From the NCBI GenBank assembly GCA_965215755.1, contig OZ244119.1, forward strand, positions 3,224,001-3,288,000: a stretch of DNA of 64,000 bases, in the 5' to 3' direction. Below, piece after piece: positions 26,382 to 40,452 of this stretch (positions are counted from its first letter, which is position 1; each line of letters opens with the position of its first letter). The notes beneath the pieces are model-generated. The model searched no databases and was not told the DNA's origin. It saw nothing but the letters and a program-made list of their open reading frames with translations. Both the position numbers and the translations under genes were made by a program. The DNA comes from Tectiglobus sp965215755 (GTDB lineage Bacteria; Pseudomonadota; Alphaproteobacteria; Rhizobiales; Hyphomicrobiaceae).

Positions 26382-26426
26382 TTCGATTGGAAGGTGGTCG
26401 GTTGACCTGGCCACCTTCCAGTCGAA
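26382..26426 (+). promoter_or_regulatory. Long perfect hairpin between rplL and rpoB
   Basis: A 16-bp stem (26382-26397 with 26411-26426, one T-G wobble) with a 13-base loop starts 6 bases after the rplL stop. There is no T-run. In E. coli the same junction holds an attenuator and an RNase III processing site. A second hairpin, AGCAGGTA/TACCTGCT, lies at 26516-26548. Confidence 0.6.
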
Positions 26427-26627
26427 CCCAATGTGACGAGTTTTGTTACGGTTTTCCAAGGCATCCGCGGTCCAATCATATGGGCAAAAGCGGGTTTCTT
26501 GGTGAGCCGTTTCTTAGCAGGTAGATGGTGGCGTGATCTTTACCTGCTATGCGCGCTGAATAGAAACGGACACAGCACCCTTGCGGCGCGGGCAGCAGCC
26601 AACCCGCGAACAAGATGAGGAGCCCAC

Positions 26628-29600
26628 ATGGCCGAAACTTTCACTGGTCGTAATCGTATCCGGAAAAAGTTTGGTGGCATTCGCGAAGTTGCGAGGATGC
26701 CGAACCTGATCGAGGTTCAGAAGAGTTCATATGATGATTTTCTAATGGTGCGGGAGCCGGAAGGCGGCCGGCCTGATGTCGGCCTGCAGGCTGTTTTCAA
26801 GTCTGTGTTTCCTATCTCTGACTTCTCCGGCCGTTCAACGCTGGAATTCGTCCATTACGAATTTGATCCACCGAAGTATGACGTCGAAGAGTGTATGCAG
26901 CGGGATATGACCTATTCCGCGCCGCTCAAGGTCAAGCTGCGCCTGATCGTTTTTGATATCAACGAGGAAACCGGTTCGCGCTCCGTCAAGGACATGAAGG
27001 AGCAAGACGTATACATGGGCGATATGCCGTTGATGACGACGAATGGTACGTTCGTGATCAATGGAACCGAGCGGGTCATTGTTAGCCAGATGCACCGTTC
27101 TCCGGGTGTGTTCTTCGACCATGACCGCGGCAAGACGCATGCTTCTGGCAAGCTGTTGTTCGCAGCGCGGATTATTCCATACCGCGGCTCGTGGTTGGAC
27201 TTCGAGTTCGATGCCAAGGATATCGTTTATGTCCGTATCGATCGTCGCCGGAAGATCCCGGTTACGACGCTGCTCTATGCGCTTGGTCTCAACGACGAAG
27301 AGATCCTCGAGACATTCTACGATAAGATTACGATCAAGGACTCCAAGCGCGGTTGGCGGATGCCGTTCGTGCGCGAAAAGTGGCGCGGCACGGCACCATC
27401 GACAGACCTTGTCGATGCCAAAACCGGTGAAGTGGTTGCGAAAGCCGGTGATAAGATCACGGCACGTAAAGCACGTGAACTCGCTGAGAATGGTCTCAAA
27501 GAGATCCTGGTGACGTCGGAAGAGCTGGCGGCAGCGGGAACCTACCTCGCAGAAGACATCGTCGATATGACCGATGGTCGGATCCACGGGGAAGCTGCTG
27601 ACGAAGTCGAAGCTGATCTGCTAGCTGAGTTGAAAGACCAGAAAGTCAAGCAGTTCGACATTCTCGACATCGACCATGTGACCGTGGGCGCCTTCATGCG
27701 CAACACGCTGAAAGTCGATAAGGCCGGTGGGCGCGAACAGGCGCTGATGGACATTTATCGCGTGATGCGTCCAGGTGAACCGCCGACATTGGAAGCAGGG
27801 GAAAACCTATTCCACGGGTTGTTCTTCGATCCTGAGCGTTATGACCTGTCGGCGGTTGGCCGGGTCAAGATGAACATGCGTCTTGATCTCGACGCCGAGG
27901 ATACGGTGCGGACGCTGCGCAAGGAAGACATCCTGGCGGTTGTTAAGACGCTGGTGGATCTGCGTGACGGCAAAGGTGATATCGATGACATCGACCACCT
28001 GGGTAACCGTCGCGTGCGGTCCGTCGGTGAATTAATGGAGAACCAGTACCGTGTCGGCCTGCTGCGGATGGAGCGGGCGATCAAGGAGCGTATGAGCTCG
28101 GTTGATATCGACACGGTGATGCCGCAGGATCTGATCAATGCGAAGCCGGCAGCTGCTGCTGTGCGCGAGTTCTTCGGTTCATCGCAGCTTTCGCAGTTCA
28201 TGGACCAGACTAATCCGTTGTCTGAGATCACGCATAAGCGGCGCTTGTCGGCGCTTGGCCCGGGTGGTCTGACCCGGGAACGTGCAGGCTTTGAAGTCCG
28301 CGACGTCCACCCAACACACTATGGTCGGATCTGTCCGATTGAAACGCCGGAAGGTCCGAACATTGGTTTGATCAACTCGCTTGCGACGTTCGCTCGCGTG
28401 AACAAGTACGGGTTTATCGAAAGCCCTTACCGTCGTGTCCGCGATGGCGCGGTCACCGACGAGGTGGTTTATCTCTCCGCCATGGAGGAGATGCGCCATC
28501 ACGTTGCGCAGGCGAATGCGGATGTTGATGAAAAGGGCAATCTGACCGGCGAACTCGCGACTTGCCGTTTCCAAGGTGACGTTCTTCTGGTGCCGAAGGA
28601 GAAGGTTGATTACATCGACGTTTCTCCAAAGCAGCTCGTATCGGTTGCTGCGGCTCTCATTCCGTTCCTTGAGAATGATGACGCAAACCGCGCCCTGATG
28701 GGCTCGAACATGCAACGTCAGGCTGTGCCGTTGATTAAGGCGGAAGCACCGCTGGTTGGTACCGGCATGGAGCAGGTCGTTGCGCGTGACTCGGGCGCGG
28801 CCATCGCTGCACGGCGGACCGGCGTTGTGGATCAGGTTGATGCAACTCGTATCGTTATTCGGGCAACCGAAGAAACCGATCCTTCGAAGCCAGGTGTCGA
28901 TATTTATCGCCTGCGCAAGTTCCAGCGCTCAAACCAGAACACCTGCATCAACCAGCGTCCGTTGGTGAATGTGGGAGACCGGGTGCGTGAGGGAGAGATT
29001 GTAGCGGATGGTCCTTCGACGGACCTCGGCGATCTGGCGCTCGGCAAGAATGTGCTGGTCGCGTTCATGCCTTGGATGGGTTACAACTTCGAGGATTCGA
29101 TCCTGCTTTCTGAGCGGGTTGTGTCCGAGGACGTCTTCACGTCAATCCACATCGAAGAATTCGAAGTGATGGCGCGAGACACCAAGCTCGGCCCCGAAGA
29201 GATCACGCGCGATATTCCGAACGTCTCGGAAGAGGCTCTGAAGAATCTCGACGAGGCCGGTATCGTCTACATCGGTGCCGAGGTGCATCCGGGCGATATC
29301 CTCGTTGGTAAGATCACACCGAAGGGCGAAAGCCCGATGACGCCGGAAGAGAAACTCCTGCGTGCCATTTTTGGTGAGAAGGCATCGGACGTTCGCGATA
29401 CGTCGTTGCGGCTGCCGCCAGGCGTTGCTGGGACGATCGTTGAGGTTCGCGTCTTCAACCGTCACGGTGTCGACAAGGACGAGCGCGCCATGGCGATCGA
29501 GCGCGAGGAAATTGAAAGCCTCGCCAAAGACCGCGATGACGAGTTGCAGATCTTGGATCGTAACGTTTATGGCCGTCTGCGTGACACGCTGCTTGGTAAA

Positions 29601-30779
29601 GAGGTTGCCAAGGGGCCCCGTGGTGCGCGCAAGGGTACGACGATCGACGATGAGATCCTGGATGATATCCCCCGCAGCCAGTGGTGGGAAATCGGTCTTG
29701 CCGACGAGCAGGCGCAGGGTGAAGTCGAGGCGATCAACAAGCAGTACGAAGACGCCAAGAAGAGCCTTGAGCGTCGTTTCGTGGATAAGGTCGACAAGCT
29801 GCAGCGCGGAGATGAGTTGCCGCCAGGCGTGATGAAGATGGTCAAGGTCTTCGTTGCGGTGAAGCGGAAGCTGCAGCCTGGCGATAAGATGGCTGGCCGT
29901 CACGGCAACAAAGGTGTCGTTTCCATGATCGTGCCGCGTGAAGACATGCCGTTCCTGGAGGATGGTACGCCGGTCGATGTGGTTCTTAATCCACTTGGGG
30001 TTCCGAGCCGGATGAATGTTGGCCAGATCCTTGAGACACACCTTGGCTGGTCATGTCGTGGCCTCGGTCGGATCATTGATGACGCCATGGCAACGTATCA
30101 TGAGACCCATGACACCTCTCCCGTCCGCAAGACGTTGGAGAAGGTTTATGGCGACCAGGATGGCATCGACAAGCTGGGTGACGAGGATGTTGCCAAGCTC
30201 GGTGAGCAGTTGCGGACAGGTGTTCCGATTGCAACGCCGGTGTTTGACGGCGCTCGTGAGCCAGAGATTGTCGATATGCTTCAAAAAGCCGGATTTGACT
30301 CCAGCGGACAGGTGACCCTGTGCGATGGACAGACCGGTGAGCCATTCGACCGCAAGGTGACTGTCGGCTACAAGTATGTCTTGAAGCTGCACCACCTGGT
30401 TGACGACAAGATCCACGCTCGGTCGATCGGTCCATACAGTCTTGTTACGCAGCAGCCGCTGGGTGGTAAGGCGCAGTTCGGCGGTCAGCGCTTCGGGGAG
30501 ATGGAAGTGTGGGCGCTGGAAGCTTACGGCGCGGCCTATACACTTCAAGAGATGCTCACCGTCAAGTCGGACGACGTCGCCGGCCGAACCAAGGTTTACG
30601 AATCGATTGTGCGTGGGGATGATGGTTTTGAGGCCGGAATTCCTGAAAGCTTTAACGTCTTGGTCAAGGAAATGCGCGCACTTGGCATGCATGTCGACCT
30701 GATTGATTCGGAAGTTGATGCGGTGGAGGATGAGTCCGAAGACGAACCGCGCGCTCAGTTGCCGCCAGCGGCTGAGTGA
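26628..30779 (+). CDS. rpoB: RNA polymerase subunit beta
   Basis: The catalytic core subunit, 1383 residues, normal for Alphaproteobacteria. Landmarks: the rifampicin pocket segment (SSQLSQFMDQTNPLSEITHK and RRLSALGPGG), with no known resistance change by eye; PIETPEGPNIGLINSLA; GDKMAGRHGNKGV; and the C-terminal GGQRFGEMEVWALEAYGAA. The acidic tail ends in EDEPRAQLPPAAE. GAGGAG precedes ATG. It is 250 bases after rplL and 210 before rpoC. Confidence 0.99.
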   Translation: MAETFTGRNRIRKKFGGIREVARMPNLIEVQKSSYDDFLMVREPEGGRPDVGLQAVFKSVFPISDFSGRSTLEFVHYEFDPPKYDVEECMQRDMTYSAPLKVKLRLIVFDINEETGSRSVKDMKEQDVYMGDMPLMTTNGTFVINGTERVIVSQMHRSPGVFFDHDRGKTHASGKLLFAARIIPYRGSWLDFEFDAKDIVYVRIDRRRKIPVTTLLYALGLNDEEILETFYDKITIKDSKRGWRMPFVREKWRGTAPSTDLVDAKTGEVVAKAGDKITARKARELAENGLKEILVTSEELAAAGTYLAEDIVDMTDGRIHGEAADEVEADLLAELKDQKVKQFDILDIDHVTVGAFMRNTLKVDKAGGREQALMDIYRVMRPGEPPTLEAGENLFHGLFFDPERYDLSAVGRVKMNMRLDLDAEDTVRTLRKEDILAVVKTLVDLRDGKGDIDDIDHLGNRRVRSVGELMENQYRVGLLRMERAIKERMSSVDIDTVMPQDLINAKPAAAAVREFFGSSQLSQFMDQTNPLSEITHKRRLSALGPGGLTRERAGFEVRDVHPTHYGRICPIETPEGPNIGLINSLATFARVNKYGFIESPYRRVRDGAVTDEVVYLSAMEEMRHHVAQANADVDEKGNLTGELATCRFQGDVLLVPKEKVDYIDVSPKQLVSVAAALIPFLENDDANRALMGSNMQRQAVPLIKAEAPLVGTGMEQVVARDSGAAIAARRTGVVDQVDATRIVIRATEETDPSKPGVDIYRLRKFQRSNQNTCINQRPLVNVGDRVREGEIVADGPSTDLGDLALGKNVLVAFMPWMGYNFEDSILLSERVVSEDVFTSIHIEEFEVMARDTKLGPEEITRDIPNVSEEALKNLDEAGIVYIGAEVHPGDILVGKITPKGESPMTPEEKLLRAIFGEKASDVRDTSLRLPPGVAGTIVEVRVFNRHGVDKDERAMAIEREEIESLAKDRDDELQILDRNVYGRLRDTLLGKEVAKGPRGARKGTTIDDEILDDIPRSQWWEIGLADEQAQGEVEAINKQYEDAKKSLERRFVDKVDKLQRGDELPPGVMKMVKVFVAVKRKLQPGDKMAGRHGNKGVVSMIVPREDMPFLEDGTPVDVVLNPLGVPSRMNVGQILETHLGWSCRGLGRIIDDAMATYHETHDTSPVRKTLEKVYGDQDGIDKLGDEDVAKLGEQLRTGVPIATPVFDGAREPEIVDMLQKAGFDSSGQVTLCDGQTGEPFDRKVTVGYKYVLKLHHLVDDKIHARSIGPYSLVTQQPLGGKAQFGGQRFGEMEVWALEAYGAAYTLQEMLTVKSDDVAGRTKVYESIVRGDDGFEAGIPESFNVLVKEMRALGMHVDLIDSEVDAVEDESEDEPRAQLPPAAE

Positions 30780-30796
30780 TCTTTTTGACACAGTTT

Positions 30797-30941
30797 GGCG
30801 TCGGGCGCCGTTTCTGCCCGATGCCTGCCACTAATAACCGCCAAGAGGCAAATGAGTTCGATTGCAGCTGCACCAAGTATCACCGGGAAGCTTGTTGATG
30901 CAGTCCACGTTGCAAAACGACCGCTGGTTGTCACGGTCGTT
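30797..30941 (+). promoter_or_regulatory. Two hairpins in the rpoB-rpoC gap
   Basis: GGCGTCGGGC/GCCCGATGCC (30797-30806, 30816-30825, one G-T wobble) and AACGACCG/CGGTCGTT (30916-30923, 30934-30941) lie in the 210-base gap. The gap is wider than in many relatives. They may be processing or mRNA-protecting structures; there is no T-run. Confidence 0.4.
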
Positions 30942-30989
30942 CTGGCATGCACGGGGTCCCGCCCAACCGCGTGCTGAGGAGATGAGCGA

Positions 30990-35189
<4,200 letters not shown>

Positions 35190-35216
35190 GCACGGCTCTT
35201 TTGATGCGTAACTGTT

Positions 35217-35249
35217 AAAGCCGCCGTAGTGAATTCAACGGCGGCTTTT
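35217..35249 (+). terminator. Rho-independent terminator after rpoC
   Basis: An 11-bp perfect stem (AAAGCCGCCGT / ACGGCGGCTTT) with a 10-base loop, ending in TTTT. It separates the rpoBC unit from the str operon. Confidence 0.88.
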
Positions 35250-35389
35250 GCTTGTGTTGGCCACCTGCACTGGCTGTGCAACTCGTTGAAATGGTTGGAC
35301 TGGGGGCGCAGGCCCTCCCGAAGGTTCAGCGGCGTCAATCTGACCGATCATGCGGGTTGTAGTTTTTTCTCATTTCCTGTTAATCCCTG

Positions 35390-35418
35390 TTGACCGAAGC
35401 GGTGCGGGCGTATATTGT
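35390..35418 (+). promoter_or_regulatory. Likely promoter of the str operon (rpsL)
   Basis: TTGACC at 35390-35395 is followed by TATATT 15 bases on (35411-35416) or TATTGT 17 bases on (35413-35418), a good housekeeping-sigma match. It lies after the rpoC terminator and about 220 bases before rpsL, so a long untranslated leader is implied. The rest of the 445-base gap 35190-35634 holds no gene. Confidence 0.55.
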
Positions 35419-35634
35419 CCGCGCATTCTTTCAGCAGGTCGTGGGATTTGATGCGCGCCTCGTTGCGCGAACGCCTAAACACTGCTGACCGAAAGCTAAA
35501 TTCAATGTGAACCCATGATCCCCGAAATTCGGATGATCCTCTGGTTTGTGCCGGGCGCGCTATCGAGCGATGTCCGGCAGCAATGTTTGTGTCGAGGCTG
35601 AGGGGTCGCGACAACACAGGGAGCCTGGTGGCGT

Positions 35635-36006
35635 ATGCCAACGATACAGCAACTGATCAGAAAGCCGCGCGAAAAGCAGCTTAAGCGGAATAAGGTTCCT
35701 GCCATGCAGGCCTGCCCGCAAAAGCGGGGCGTTTGTACGCGTGTTTACACGACGACACCAAAGAAGCCGAACTCTGCTCTTCGGAAGGTCGCGAAAATCC
35801 GCCTCACCAATGGGTTCGAGGTGATCGGTTATATTCCTGGTGAGGGTCATAACCTCCAGGAGCACTCAGTTGTGTTGATCCGCGGTGGCCGCGTGAAAGA
35901 CCTTCCGGGTGTGCGCTATCATATTATTCGTGGCGTGCTCGACACCCAGGGTGTGGCAGCTCGCCGTCAGCGCCGTTCAAAGTATGGTGCGAAACGACCC
36001 AAGTAG
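35635..36006 (+). CDS. rpsL: 30S ribosomal protein S12
   Basis: S12 guards decoding accuracy at the A site. The 123-residue product has TTTPKKPNSALRKVAK and GGRVKDLPGVRYHI; both lysines whose change gives streptomycin resistance are the wild type. First gene of rpsL-rpsG-fusA-tuf. Confidence 0.98.
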   Translation: MPTIQQLIRKPREKQLKRNKVPAMQACPQKRGVCTRVYTTTPKKPNSALRKVAKIRLTNGFEVIGYIPGEGHNLQEHSVVLIRGGRVKDLPGVRYHIIRGVLDTQGVAARRQRRSKYGAKRPK

Positions 36007-36109
36007 AGTTTTGGCAGGGGCTTGCAGCAACGCAGGCTCCTTCTTTCGTTTGCGCGGGTATGAGTTCTCTCAATCCGCATGACTGACATCAAGTATCAAG
36101 AGGGCGCGC

Positions 36110-36580
36110 ATGTCCCGTCGTCACAGAGCTGAAAAGCGTGAAGTCAACCCGGATCCGAAGTATTCGGATTTCGTCCTGTCCAAGTTCATGAACGCAATCA
36201 TGACGGCGGGTAAGAAGTCGACTGCAGAGCGGATTGTTTATGGTGCCCTGGACAAGGTTGAAGATCGTGCCAAGCAGGATCCGATGCAGATGTTCCATCA
36301 GGCGCTAGAGAATGTAATGCCGTCTGTTGAGGTGCGTTCACGCCGCGTTGGTGGTGCGACCTATCAGGTTCCTGTCGAGGTTCGTACCGAGAGGCGTCAA
36401 GCTTTGGCGATCCGCTGGATCATTACGGCTGCCAGAGCGCGTAACGAAAATACAATGGTTGACCGCTTGTCGGGCGAATTGCTCGATGCGGCTAACAACA
36501 GAGGAACCGCCGTTAAGAAGCGTGAAGACACGCACAAGATGGCGGAGGCGAACCGCGCCTTCTCCCACTACCGTTGGTGA
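36110..36580 (+). CDS. rpsG: 30S ribosomal protein S7
   Basis: S7 nucleates the head of the 30S subunit and represses its operon in E. coli. The 156-residue product starts MSRRHRAEKREVNPDPKY and has the conserved KSTAERIVYGALD, VGGATYQVPVEVR and HKMAEANRAFSHYRW end. It lies 103 bases after rpsL and 21 before fusA. Confidence 0.98.
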   Translation: MSRRHRAEKREVNPDPKYSDFVLSKFMNAIMTAGKKSTAERIVYGALDKVEDRAKQDPMQMFHQALENVMPSVEVRSRRVGGATYQVPVEVRTERRQALAIRWIITAARARNENTMVDRLSGELLDAANNRGTAVKKREDTHKMAEANRAFSHYRW

Positions 36581-36601
36581 GCAAATCTTCGGAGCACGAT
36601 C

Positions 36602-38692
36602 ATGGCCCGCGAATATAAAATTGAGGACTACCGCAACTTTGGCATCATGGCCCACATTGATGCTGGAAAGACGACGACGACTGAGCGGATCCTTTACTAC
36701 ACTGGTAAGAGCCACAAGATTGGCGAAGTTCACGATGGCGCAGCCACGATGGACTGGATGGAGCAGGAGCAGGAGCGTGGCATCACGATCACGTCTGCTG
36801 CAACAACGACCTTCTGGGAAGGTCGTGACGGCAAGAAGCGCCGCCTGAACATCATCGACACCCCAGGCCACGTGGACTTCACTATTGAAGTCGAACGCTC
36901 CTTGCGCGTGCTTGATGGTGCCATTGCATTGCTGGATGCGAACGCTGGTGTTGAGCCGCAGACGGAAACCGTCTGGCGTCAGGCTGAGAAGTACAACGTT
37001 CCGCGCATGATCTTCGTCAATAAGATGGACAAGACTGGCGCAGACTTCTTCCGCTGCATCGACATGATCAAGGATCGTCTCGGTGCGAAGCCAGTGGCCG
37101 TCCAGTTGCCGATCGGTGCAGAGAACGATTTCGCTGGTGTCGTCGACCTTATCGAGATGAAAGCTCTCGTTTGGGGCGGAGAAGAACTGGGCGCGACGTG
37201 GGATGTCGTTGATATCCCGGCTGAGCTTGCTGATCAGGCTCAGGAATGGCGCGAGGCGATGATCGAGGCCGTTGTCGAAGCTGACGACGATGCCATGGAA
37301 GCCTACCTTGAAGGCAACGAGCCGGACAACGATAAGATCCGCGAATTGATCCGCAAGGGCACTTGCGAGGTCATGTTCTATCCGGTTCTGTGTGGCTCTG
37401 CGTTCAAGAACAAGGGCGTGCAGCCGCTACTGGATGCTGTCGTCGACTTCCTTCCTAGCCCGGTGGAAGTGCCTGCGATTAAGGGGATCAACCCGAAAGA
37501 TGACTCCGAGATGGTTCGCGAGTCGTCAGATGACGAGCCACTTTCAATGCTCGTTTTCAAAATCATGAACGACCCATTCGTGGGATCGCTGACATTTGCT
37601 AGGATCTATTCGGGTGTTGTGACCTCCGGATCATCACTATTCAATACCGTGCGCGATAAGCGTGAGCGGGTTGGCCGGATGCTGTTGATGCATTCGAATG
37701 ACAAGGAAGAAATATCCGAAGCTTTCGCCGGTGATATCGTTGCGCTTGTCGGCATGAAGGACTCAACAACGGGCGACACGCTTTGTGACCCTAACAAGCC
37801 GGTTGTTCTTGAGCGGATGGAATTCCCTGAGCCGGTAATCGAGATTTCGATCGAACCGAACTCTAAGGGCGACCAAGAAAAGATGGGTATGGCCCTGAGC
37901 CGTTTGGCGAAGGAAGACCCGTCATTCCGTGTCAAGTCTGACGAGGAAAGTGGTCAGACGATCATTGCCGGTATGGGCGAACTTCACCTCGACATCATCG
38001 TCGATCGTATGAAGCGCGAGTTCAAGGTCGAAGCCAACGTTGGTCAGCCGCAGGTGGCTTACCGCGAAACGATCTCGAAGAAGGCAGATATCGATTACAC
38101 GCACAAGAAGCAGTCTGGTGGTTCTGGACAGTTTGCTCGCGTGAAGATGACGATCGAACCGAACGAGACGGGTGCTGGTAATGAGTTCAGCTCCACGATC
38201 GTTGGTGGTTCGGTGCCGAGGGAATATATCCCTGGTGTTGAGAAGGGGCTGCAGTCGGTTTGGGACTCTGGTGTTCTGATTGGCTTCCCGCTGGTGGATA
38301 CCAAGGTGACGTTGAACGACGGCGCCTACCACGAGGTTGACTCGAGTGCGATTGCCTTCGAGATCGCGGCTCGCGCGGCCATGCGTGAAGGTTGTGAGAA
38401 GGCAGGTCTGACCCTGCTTGAGCCGATCATGGATGTCGAGATTGTTACACCAGAGGATTTCGTCGGAACGGTTATCGGTGACATCAACAGCCGCCGTGGC
38501 CAGGTGCGTGGACAGGAGATGCGCGGTAACGCAACTGTCGTCAGCACATTCGTTCCACTGGCCAACATGTTTGGCTACATCAATACCCTGCGGTCTTCGA
38601 CTCAGGGGCGTGCGTCTTACACGATGCAATTTGCGCATTACGCCGAAGTTCCCCGTCAGGTGGCTGACGAGGTTAAGGCGAAGTTCGCATAA
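36602..38692 (+). CDS. fusA: Elongation factor G
   Basis: EF-G drives translocation with GTP. The 696-residue product has G1 (AHIDAGKTTTTERIL), G2 (RGITITSA), G3 (DTPGHVDF), G4 (NKMDK) and G5 (CGSAF), then domains II to V to the expected PRQVADEVKAKFA end. GGAG precedes ATG. Only one fusA is seen, with no domain missing. Confidence 0.99.
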   Translation: MAREYKIEDYRNFGIMAHIDAGKTTTTERILYYTGKSHKIGEVHDGAATMDWMEQEQERGITITSAATTTFWEGRDGKKRRLNIIDTPGHVDFTIEVERSLRVLDGAIALLDANAGVEPQTETVWRQAEKYNVPRMIFVNKMDKTGADFFRCIDMIKDRLGAKPVAVQLPIGAENDFAGVVDLIEMKALVWGGEELGATWDVVDIPAELADQAQEWREAMIEAVVEADDDAMEAYLEGNEPDNDKIRELIRKGTCEVMFYPVLCGSAFKNKGVQPLLDAVVDFLPSPVEVPAIKGINPKDDSEMVRESSDDEPLSMLVFKIMNDPFVGSLTFARIYSGVVTSGSSLFNTVRDKRERVGRMLLMHSNDKEEISEAFAGDIVALVGMKDSTTGDTLCDPNKPVVLERMEFPEPVIEISIEPNSKGDQEKMGMALSRLAKEDPSFRVKSDEESGQTIIAGMGELHLDIIVDRMKREFKVEANVGQPQVAYRETISKKADIDYTHKKQSGGSGQFARVKMTIEPNETGAGNEFSSTIVGGSVPREYIPGVEKGLQSVWDSGVLIGFPLVDTKVTLNDGAYHEVDSSAIAFEIAARAAMREGCEKAGLTLLEPIMDVEIVTPEDFVGTVIGDINSRRGQVRGQEMRGNATVVSTFVPLANMFGYINTLRSSTQGRASYTMQFAHYAEVPRQVADEVKAKFA

Positions 38693-38797
38693 GACTGAAG
38701 CAATGCCGGGCCAGCGGATGCAGGCCCGGTCGACTGGGGATAGAGGTGGCGAAGATCGTCGCCACTCAACGAGACACTGAAATAGGAGCCAGGTCCC

Positions 38798-39991
38798 ATG
38801 GCGAAGGCAAAGTTTGAACGTAACAAGCCACACGTGAACATCGGCACGATTGGTCACGTTGATCACGGCAAGACGTCATTGACGGCAGCAATTACGAAGG
38901 TTTTGGCTGAGAAGGGCCAGGCCGAGTTTTCTGCTTACGAAAACATTGATAAGGCGCCAGAAGAGCGCGAACGCGGTATCACGATTTCAACGGCTCACGT
39001 TGAATACGAAACCGATGCCCGTCACTACGCGCACGTCGACTGCCCAGGTCACGCTGACTACGTCAAGAACATGATTACCGGTGCGGCGCAGATGGATGGT
39101 GCTATTCTGGTTGTGTCTGCTGCTGACGGCCCGATGCCTCAGACGCGTGAGCACATCCTGCTGGCACGTCAGGTCGGTGTTCCGGCGCTTGTTGTGTTCA
39201 TGAACAAGGTTGACCAGGTCGACGACGAAGAGCTTCTGGAACTGGTTGAGATGGAAGTGCGTGAGCTTCTGGAAAGCTACGAGTTCCCAGGCGACGACAT
39301 CCCTGTTGTGAAGGGCTCTGCGCTTTGTGCTCTTGAAGACCGCGAAGAGGCGATCGGCAAGGAAGCCGTCCTGAAATTGATGGACGAAGTCGACAGCTAC
39401 ATCCCGACGCCTGACCGTCCGAAGGATCAGCCGTTCCTGATGCCGATCGAAGACGTTTTCTCGATCTCCGGCCGTGGTACGGTTGTGACGGGTCGTGTTG
39501 AGCGCGGCATCATCAAGGTCGGTGAAGAAGTTGAGATCGTCGGCATTAAGGACGAAGTCGGCAAGACGACTGTGACCGGTGTTGAGATGTTCCGTAAGCT
39601 TCTGGACGAAGGTGAAGCTGGCGACAACATTGGTGCGCTTGTTCGTGGTGTTGGCCGTGAAGAGGTTGAGCGTGGTCAGGTTCTTTGCAAGCCAGGCACG
39701 GTGAAGCCGCACAAGAAGTTCAAGGCTGAAGCCTACATCCTGACGAAGGAAGAGGGCGGTCGCCACACACCATTCTTCACGAACTATCGTCCACAGTTCT
39801 ACTTCCGGACGACAGACGTGACCGGTGTTGTGACGTTGCCTGAGGGCACCGAGATGGTGATGCCTGGTGACAATGTGACGATGGATGTGGAGTTGATCCA
39901 GCCGATTGCGATGGAGGAGAAACTCCGCTTCGCGATCCGCGAGGGTGGCCGCACCGTTGGCGCCGGCGTCGTCGCATCGATTAGCGAATAG
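38798..39991 (+). CDS. tuf: Elongation factor Tu, copy 2
   Basis: Last gene of the str operon, with TAGGAGCC before ATG. The protein, 397 residues, is the same as copy 1 at 21051, with about fifteen silent differences; the identity ends right at the stop codon, since the flanks differ completely. Gene conversion between the copies is the usual cause. It runs on into rpsJ 80 bases later. Confidence 0.98.
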   Translation: MAKAKFERNKPHVNIGTIGHVDHGKTSLTAAITKVLAEKGQAEFSAYENIDKAPEERERGITISTAHVEYETDARHYAHVDCPGHADYVKNMITGAAQMDGAILVVSAADGPMPQTREHILLARQVGVPALVVFMNKVDQVDDEELLELVEMEVRELLESYEFPGDDIPVVKGSALCALEDREEAIGKEAVLKLMDEVDSYIPTPDRPKDQPFLMPIEDVFSISGRGTVVTGRVERGIIKVGEEVEIVGIKDEVGKTTVTGVEMFRKLLDEGEAGDNIGALVRGVGREEVERGQVLCKPGTVKPHKKFKAEAYILTKEEGGRHTPFFTNYRPQFYFRTTDVTGVVTLPEGTEMVMPGDNVTMDVELIQPIAMEEKLRFAIREGGRTVGAGVVASISE

Positions 39992-40071
39992 GGACACTTA
40001 CAAGTGCGGCGTCCGGTTCTCTCGGGCGCCGCAGCGATTCTTGTGAGTTGATTTAAGGTGAGATACTGGCG

Positions 40072-40380
40072 ATGAACGGCCAAAACATACGCATCCGGCT
40101 CAAAGCATTCGATCATCGCGTGTTGGACGCTTCGACACGTGAGATTGTGAACACAGCCAAGCGAACCGGTGCCGAAGTGCGTGGACCGATTCCGTTACCG
40201 ACCCGTAAGGAGAAGTTTACGGTCATCCGCTCTCCGCACATCGACAAAAAGAGTCGCGAGCAGTTTGAAATGCGCACGCATAAGCGACTGCTGGATATCG
40301 TCGACCCAACACCGCAAACCGTTGACGCGCTGATGAAGCTGGATCTGGCGGCGGGTGTTGATGTCGAGATCAAGCTGTAA
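40072..40380 (+). CDS. rpsJ: 30S ribosomal protein S10
   Basis: The 102-residue product starts MNGQNIRIRLKAFDHRVLD and has PLPTRKEKFTVIRSPHIDKKSREQ (family core) and the TVDALMKLDLAAGVDVEIKL end. S10 also works as NusE in antitermination. First gene of the S10 operon. Confidence 0.98.
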   Translation: MNGQNIRIRLKAFDHRVLDASTREIVNTAKRTGAEVRGPIPLPTRKEKFTVIRSPHIDKKSREQFEMRTHKRLLDIVDPTPQTVDALMKLDLAAGVDVEIKL

Positions 40381-40452
40381 GCCTTGATCGATTAGGTTTG
40401 TGACGGATCCTCTGGTCTTGAGCCACGATCCATCGAAAAAGGAATGGCGCTC

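Noticed and set aside
29142..30041. A 299-residue open frame opposite rpoB, with others opposite rpoC (31779-32399, 33402-34118).
   Set aside because: These are antisense shadows of GC-rich coding sequence; the sense strand codes for a conserved polymerase subunit over the full length.
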